DNA from: Uloborus plumipes
Lineage: Eukaryota; Arthropoda; Arachnida; Araneae; Uloboridae
DNA length: 64,000 nt
Assembly (NCBI GenBank): GCA_038373865.1
Contig: JAXGGA010003045.1
Span: forward strand, 45,877 to 109,876
Direction: 5' to 3'
Shown: piece by piece, positions 61,322 to 64,000 of the stretch
How the letters are laid out: every line of letters starts with the position of its first letter
Numbering within the stretch: position 1 is the stretch's first letter
Position numbers and translations under genes: made by a program
Notes under the pieces: generated by a model
What the model was told of the DNA's origin: nothing
Databases searched by the model: none
Seen by the model: only the letters and a program-made list of their open reading frames with translations

Positions 61322-61665
61322 GGGCAGGTAAAGGGCAGTAACTGCAAATTTTTCGATTTTCATTTTTTTGCATTTTTGAAATCTATGTTACATTAGTTTT
61401 ATGGTACAAGTATCTTTTTTTGGTTTCCGATGAAAAAAAAACTGTTTTTTAACCAATGGTAATTAGCAGTAAGGGCCATGCTCCACATCGACGTAAAGCA
61501 GAAAAATTAGGCAGAAGCGTAAAATGTATTCAATGGTGTACCTATGGGAAGTACCCGGATTTTCGGTTTCTGCCTTCAGTTTCGGTCGCGTTTTACGCTG
61601 ATGTGGAGCATGGCCCTAACTGCATTTTTCGTTACTTTGGGCAGGTAAACGGCAGTATCTGCATG
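61322..61665. repeat. GGCAGGTAAACGGCAG family segment interrupted by a Harbinger MITE
   Basis: GGGCAGGTAAAGGGCAGTAA at 61322 and GGGCAGGTAAACGGCAGTAT at 61641 bracket this stretch in the same orientation. The MITE at 61473-61616 lies between them. The same word recurs at 63668 and, inverted, at 63856. Confidence 0.7.
61473..61616. mobile_element. PIF/Harbinger-type MITE, copy 2 of 2
   Basis: Ends as in 53917-54059 with a TAA duplication on both sides (61470-61472 and 61617-61619). The copies differ at only a few positions. Confidence 0.93.
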
Positions 61666-61793
61666 TCTGCAGGATGAACATAATATGAATCGCTGTGCAA
61701 AACTTGCATCAAGCCGCAAAAACCATTTTCCTTTATACCTAAAATGAGCGAAAGTAGGGGTGCCCTAATGGGAGGTCACAGAAGGTCATTAGT

Positions 61794-62236
61794 TGCACTT
61801 GAATATTCCCAAGGGGGTGTTTTATTCCTTTATTTGGTGAATCAGTGTTAATATCAATGCAGACTTAAGTGATATAAATTGGCGTTACCACTTGGCGATA
61901 TATCGCCAAGCTTTTGGTCGCCAAGTGCTTGTCGCCAACTTGGTGACATATCGCCAAATGGGCGACAAATTTGTCGAAAAAAATTATTTTATGAGTTTGG
62001 GTTCAATTTAGCGCTATTGGCGGTATTTTGCAAAAAATCCACTGAATGATGCTAAAATCGGCGATATTTAGAAAATGAATCGTCGTAAATCATTTTTTGC
62101 ATTGTTTCGTGGCACATTAGGGGCGTAAATGTTTGAATTGTTATCTTGCTCATTCCAAGTACTATTTTAACACTTAAGGCATCTACTAAGAAATTTACAC
62201 GTAAAAGGAAGTAGTTTGGGGTCCATACCAGGGGTT
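61794..62236 (-). repeat. TTGGCGA repeat family, copy 2 (left arm of a large inverted repeat)
   Basis: Inverse orientation to 62560-63000 and 11927-12365. Carries CTTGGCGATATATCGCCAAG near 61892 and at least five more TTGGCGA or TCGCCAA words within 90 bp. Confidence 0.9.
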
Positions 62237-62559
62237 TTTTCTTTCAAATAAAGTTTCTCTCCACTAGCAGACAATATTTTTCACGATTTCAAAGATACCC
62301 AAGCCAAACTTCGCAGACGACAAACAAAAATGCAGCAATGAAATGATTTTATTTACATTGTTTTGTTTTCTTTTAATTACAGTTACTTTCATACTAACAG
62401 ACGATAATTTTTGCAGTTTAATCCCTAGCTGTTACATTTTTAATAGTACTATGGAAAAATCGTCAACACAACAAGCATTTAAAGAGCTCTTTTTCTCAAA
62501 GTGATTTCTTGTTTTGATGCAAAGTACAAAGCATTAACTGATTTGTAGTAATTTAAAAA

Positions 62560-63000
62560 CATCTGGTGTGAACGCTACACTACCTCCTTTTACGTTTAAA
62601 TTCCACAATAAATGCCTCAAGTGTTAAAATAGTGCATTAGAGGGAGCAAGATAACAATTCAAACATTACACCCCCAGTTTGTCACGAATCAATGCAAAAT
62701 AATGTTTTACAATGATTTATTTTCTAAATATCGCCGATTTTAACATGATTCAGTGAATTTTTCGCAAAATATGACCAATAGCGCCAAATTGAATCCAAAT
62801 TAAAAAAAAAAAATCATTTTTTTGCCAAATTTGTCGCCAACTTGGCGGAAAACACTTGGCGATCAAAAGTTTGGCGATGTATCGCCAAGTGGTTGCACCA
62901 AATCATATCACTCAATCTGCATTGAAATTAACATTGATTTACCCCACAAAGGGTTAAAAGACCCCCTTGGGAACATTCGAATGCAACCACAAGGGGAGGT
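62560..63000 (+). repeat. TTGGCGA repeat family, copy 3 (right arm)
   Basis: With copy 2 it forms an inverted repeat with arms near 440 bp and a loop of about 320 bp. TTGGCGATCAAAAGTTTGGC and GTATCGCCAAG lie near 62857-62888. The segment to about 63360, with a conserved-looking tail GTCACGAGAAAACTCGTCGT, may belong to the same element. Confidence 0.9.
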
Positions 63001-63069
63001 GCGCAACTAGACCACCTTCAGAGCCTACATACCAAACTAGAAGCTTCTACGGCACATATAGTTTTTCAG

Positions 63070-63175
63070 TTATGCAACATACATGCATACATGCAATATG
63101 CACATACATATAAACATACATACATACGCACATACATACAAACATGCATACATACGCATCTACATATGTATATAC
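63070..63175 (+). repeat. (CATA)n microsatellite
   Basis: Imperfect CATA/CATG tetranucleotides for about 105 bp in the tail of the preceding repeat. Confidence 0.9.
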
Positions 63176-63665
63176 AGACGTCACGAGAAAACTCGTCGTA
63201 ATTATCTGGGGCATGGTCGAAAAGGATAGTTCGGCTGTTTATATGTTAGAAGTACATACTTGTATGCACGTACTGATAGGTCGAAAAAACTACTCAACAT
63301 TCATTCGGGGGTGAGCAAAATCAAAATTTAGACCAAATTTTGAGTGAAATTTTCTTTGTCATCACAATAAGTAAAAATGGCTGAAGAATCATCAAGTTTT
63401 GTTTCATATTTTGCATAATGCAATACAGTTTCATTATATTTTTTAATTATATTTCGCGTTTTTTTATATTAAATCTATATCAAGTGGATACACAGTATTT
63501 ATGTATATTTTTAAATAAAACATATCATTCACAATGCAATAATATATTACGTAATAACATATCTACTCCGCATGTTGTCGAATATGTAAATACTGGACAT
63601 TTAGTAGCATACAGTGCAGTTACTGCCGACTGCCAGTCAACTCCGCATGACAATTAGAGTGAAAA

Positions 63666-63880
63666 GGGCAGGTAAACGGCAGTATCTGCATCACCGCTTT
63701 CTGTGCTTGCGGAATCAAAATTCAATCGATTTCCCCAAAAATATATCGGTAGAAACATATAGTATCGCCTATGTTCGAAGTTCAATGTTTTATTGATCTT
63801 TGTGGGAAATCATGAAACGCGTTTCTTCAAATATCTCGAAAACTTATTTTTGCAGATACTGCCGTTTACCTGCCCGCGGC
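63666..63880. mobile_element. MITE with ends GGGCAGGTAAACGGCAGTAT
   Basis: A perfect inverted pair of 25 bp (63667-63691 and 63855-63879) brackets about 165 bp. No obvious target duplication. Related words occur at 61322 and 61641. Confidence 0.85.
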
Positions 63881-64000
63881 AATATACAGGGGCCTTAGTT
63901 CGATCAAAAGACAAGAGACAAGACTACTTCCAGTTATGTTGCTTTATGCAAAACTCCTTTTTTTCGTAATGTTATTGATAAAAAAATTATTTTTCCCCCC
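63881..64000. other. No feature; RING-completing exon not reached
   Basis: Nothing resembling the CPQC-type final RING segment is seen between 60628 and the window end. Confidence 0.6.

Noticed and set aside
1..64000. CRISPR array or prokaryotic operon
   Set aside because: The 32-bp repeats at 80-576 are contiguous with no spacers, and all genes show eukaryotic splicing or signals.

Overview
This window reads as nuclear DNA from an animal with an AT-rich, repeat-laden genome. Introns are GT-AG and long, coding exons are short, and the repeats are of eukaryotic classes: hAT, Tc1/mariner, pogo-like, piggyBac, PIF/Harbinger, P-like and a tRNA-derived SINE. The repeat spectrum suggests an arthropod, plausibly an arachnid, but that placement is inference. 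I see no prokaryotic operons, rRNA, functional tRNA or CRISPR.

The one multi-exon gene I can support is an RNF220-type E3 ubiquitin ligase on the + strand. Twelve consecutive coding exons lie between 47484 and 60627. They start inside the conserved RNF220 region and end in the middle of the C-terminal RING (CLICM ... CWHVHCEECW). The first coding part lies to the left of the window and the last RING exon to the right. The 47 kb upstream of 47484 contains no exon I can recognise, so it is either a very large RNF220 intron or intron plus intergenic DNA.

Inside the intron between the two RING exons, on the opposite strand, is an intact intronless 252-codon gene (58783-59541) of unknown function. 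It has a good start context, a TATA-like box upstream, and a polyadenylation signal that overlaps the stop codon.

The other protein evidence comes from mobile elements. One is a THAP-domain exon inside a P-like element of about 1.75 kb (18304-20048). The other is a broken Tc1-like transposase (36477-37500) inside an element with perfect inverted repeats and TA flanks (36298-37726).

Much of the rest is a dated record of insertions with legible target-site duplications. At 25795-30350 a tandem duplication was hit by a hAT element. That hAT carries a second hAT and a TA-flanked MITE, and the other duplicate still holds the empty site. Other resolvable insertions are two SINEs with perfect 14 and 16 bp duplications, a 1.8 kb hAT (44895-46686), pairs of hAT, piggyBac and Harbinger MITEs, and several TA-flanked foldback elements. 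Tandem arrays include a 32 bp minisatellite (80-576), a 147 bp array (41187-41905), a 300 bp array (32915-33540), and a repeat family built from TTGGCGA/TCGCCAA motifs (12 kb, 41 kb, 62-63 kb). Several GC-richer islands in the exon-free part could be regulatory; one carries a palindromic X-box-like site at 20784.
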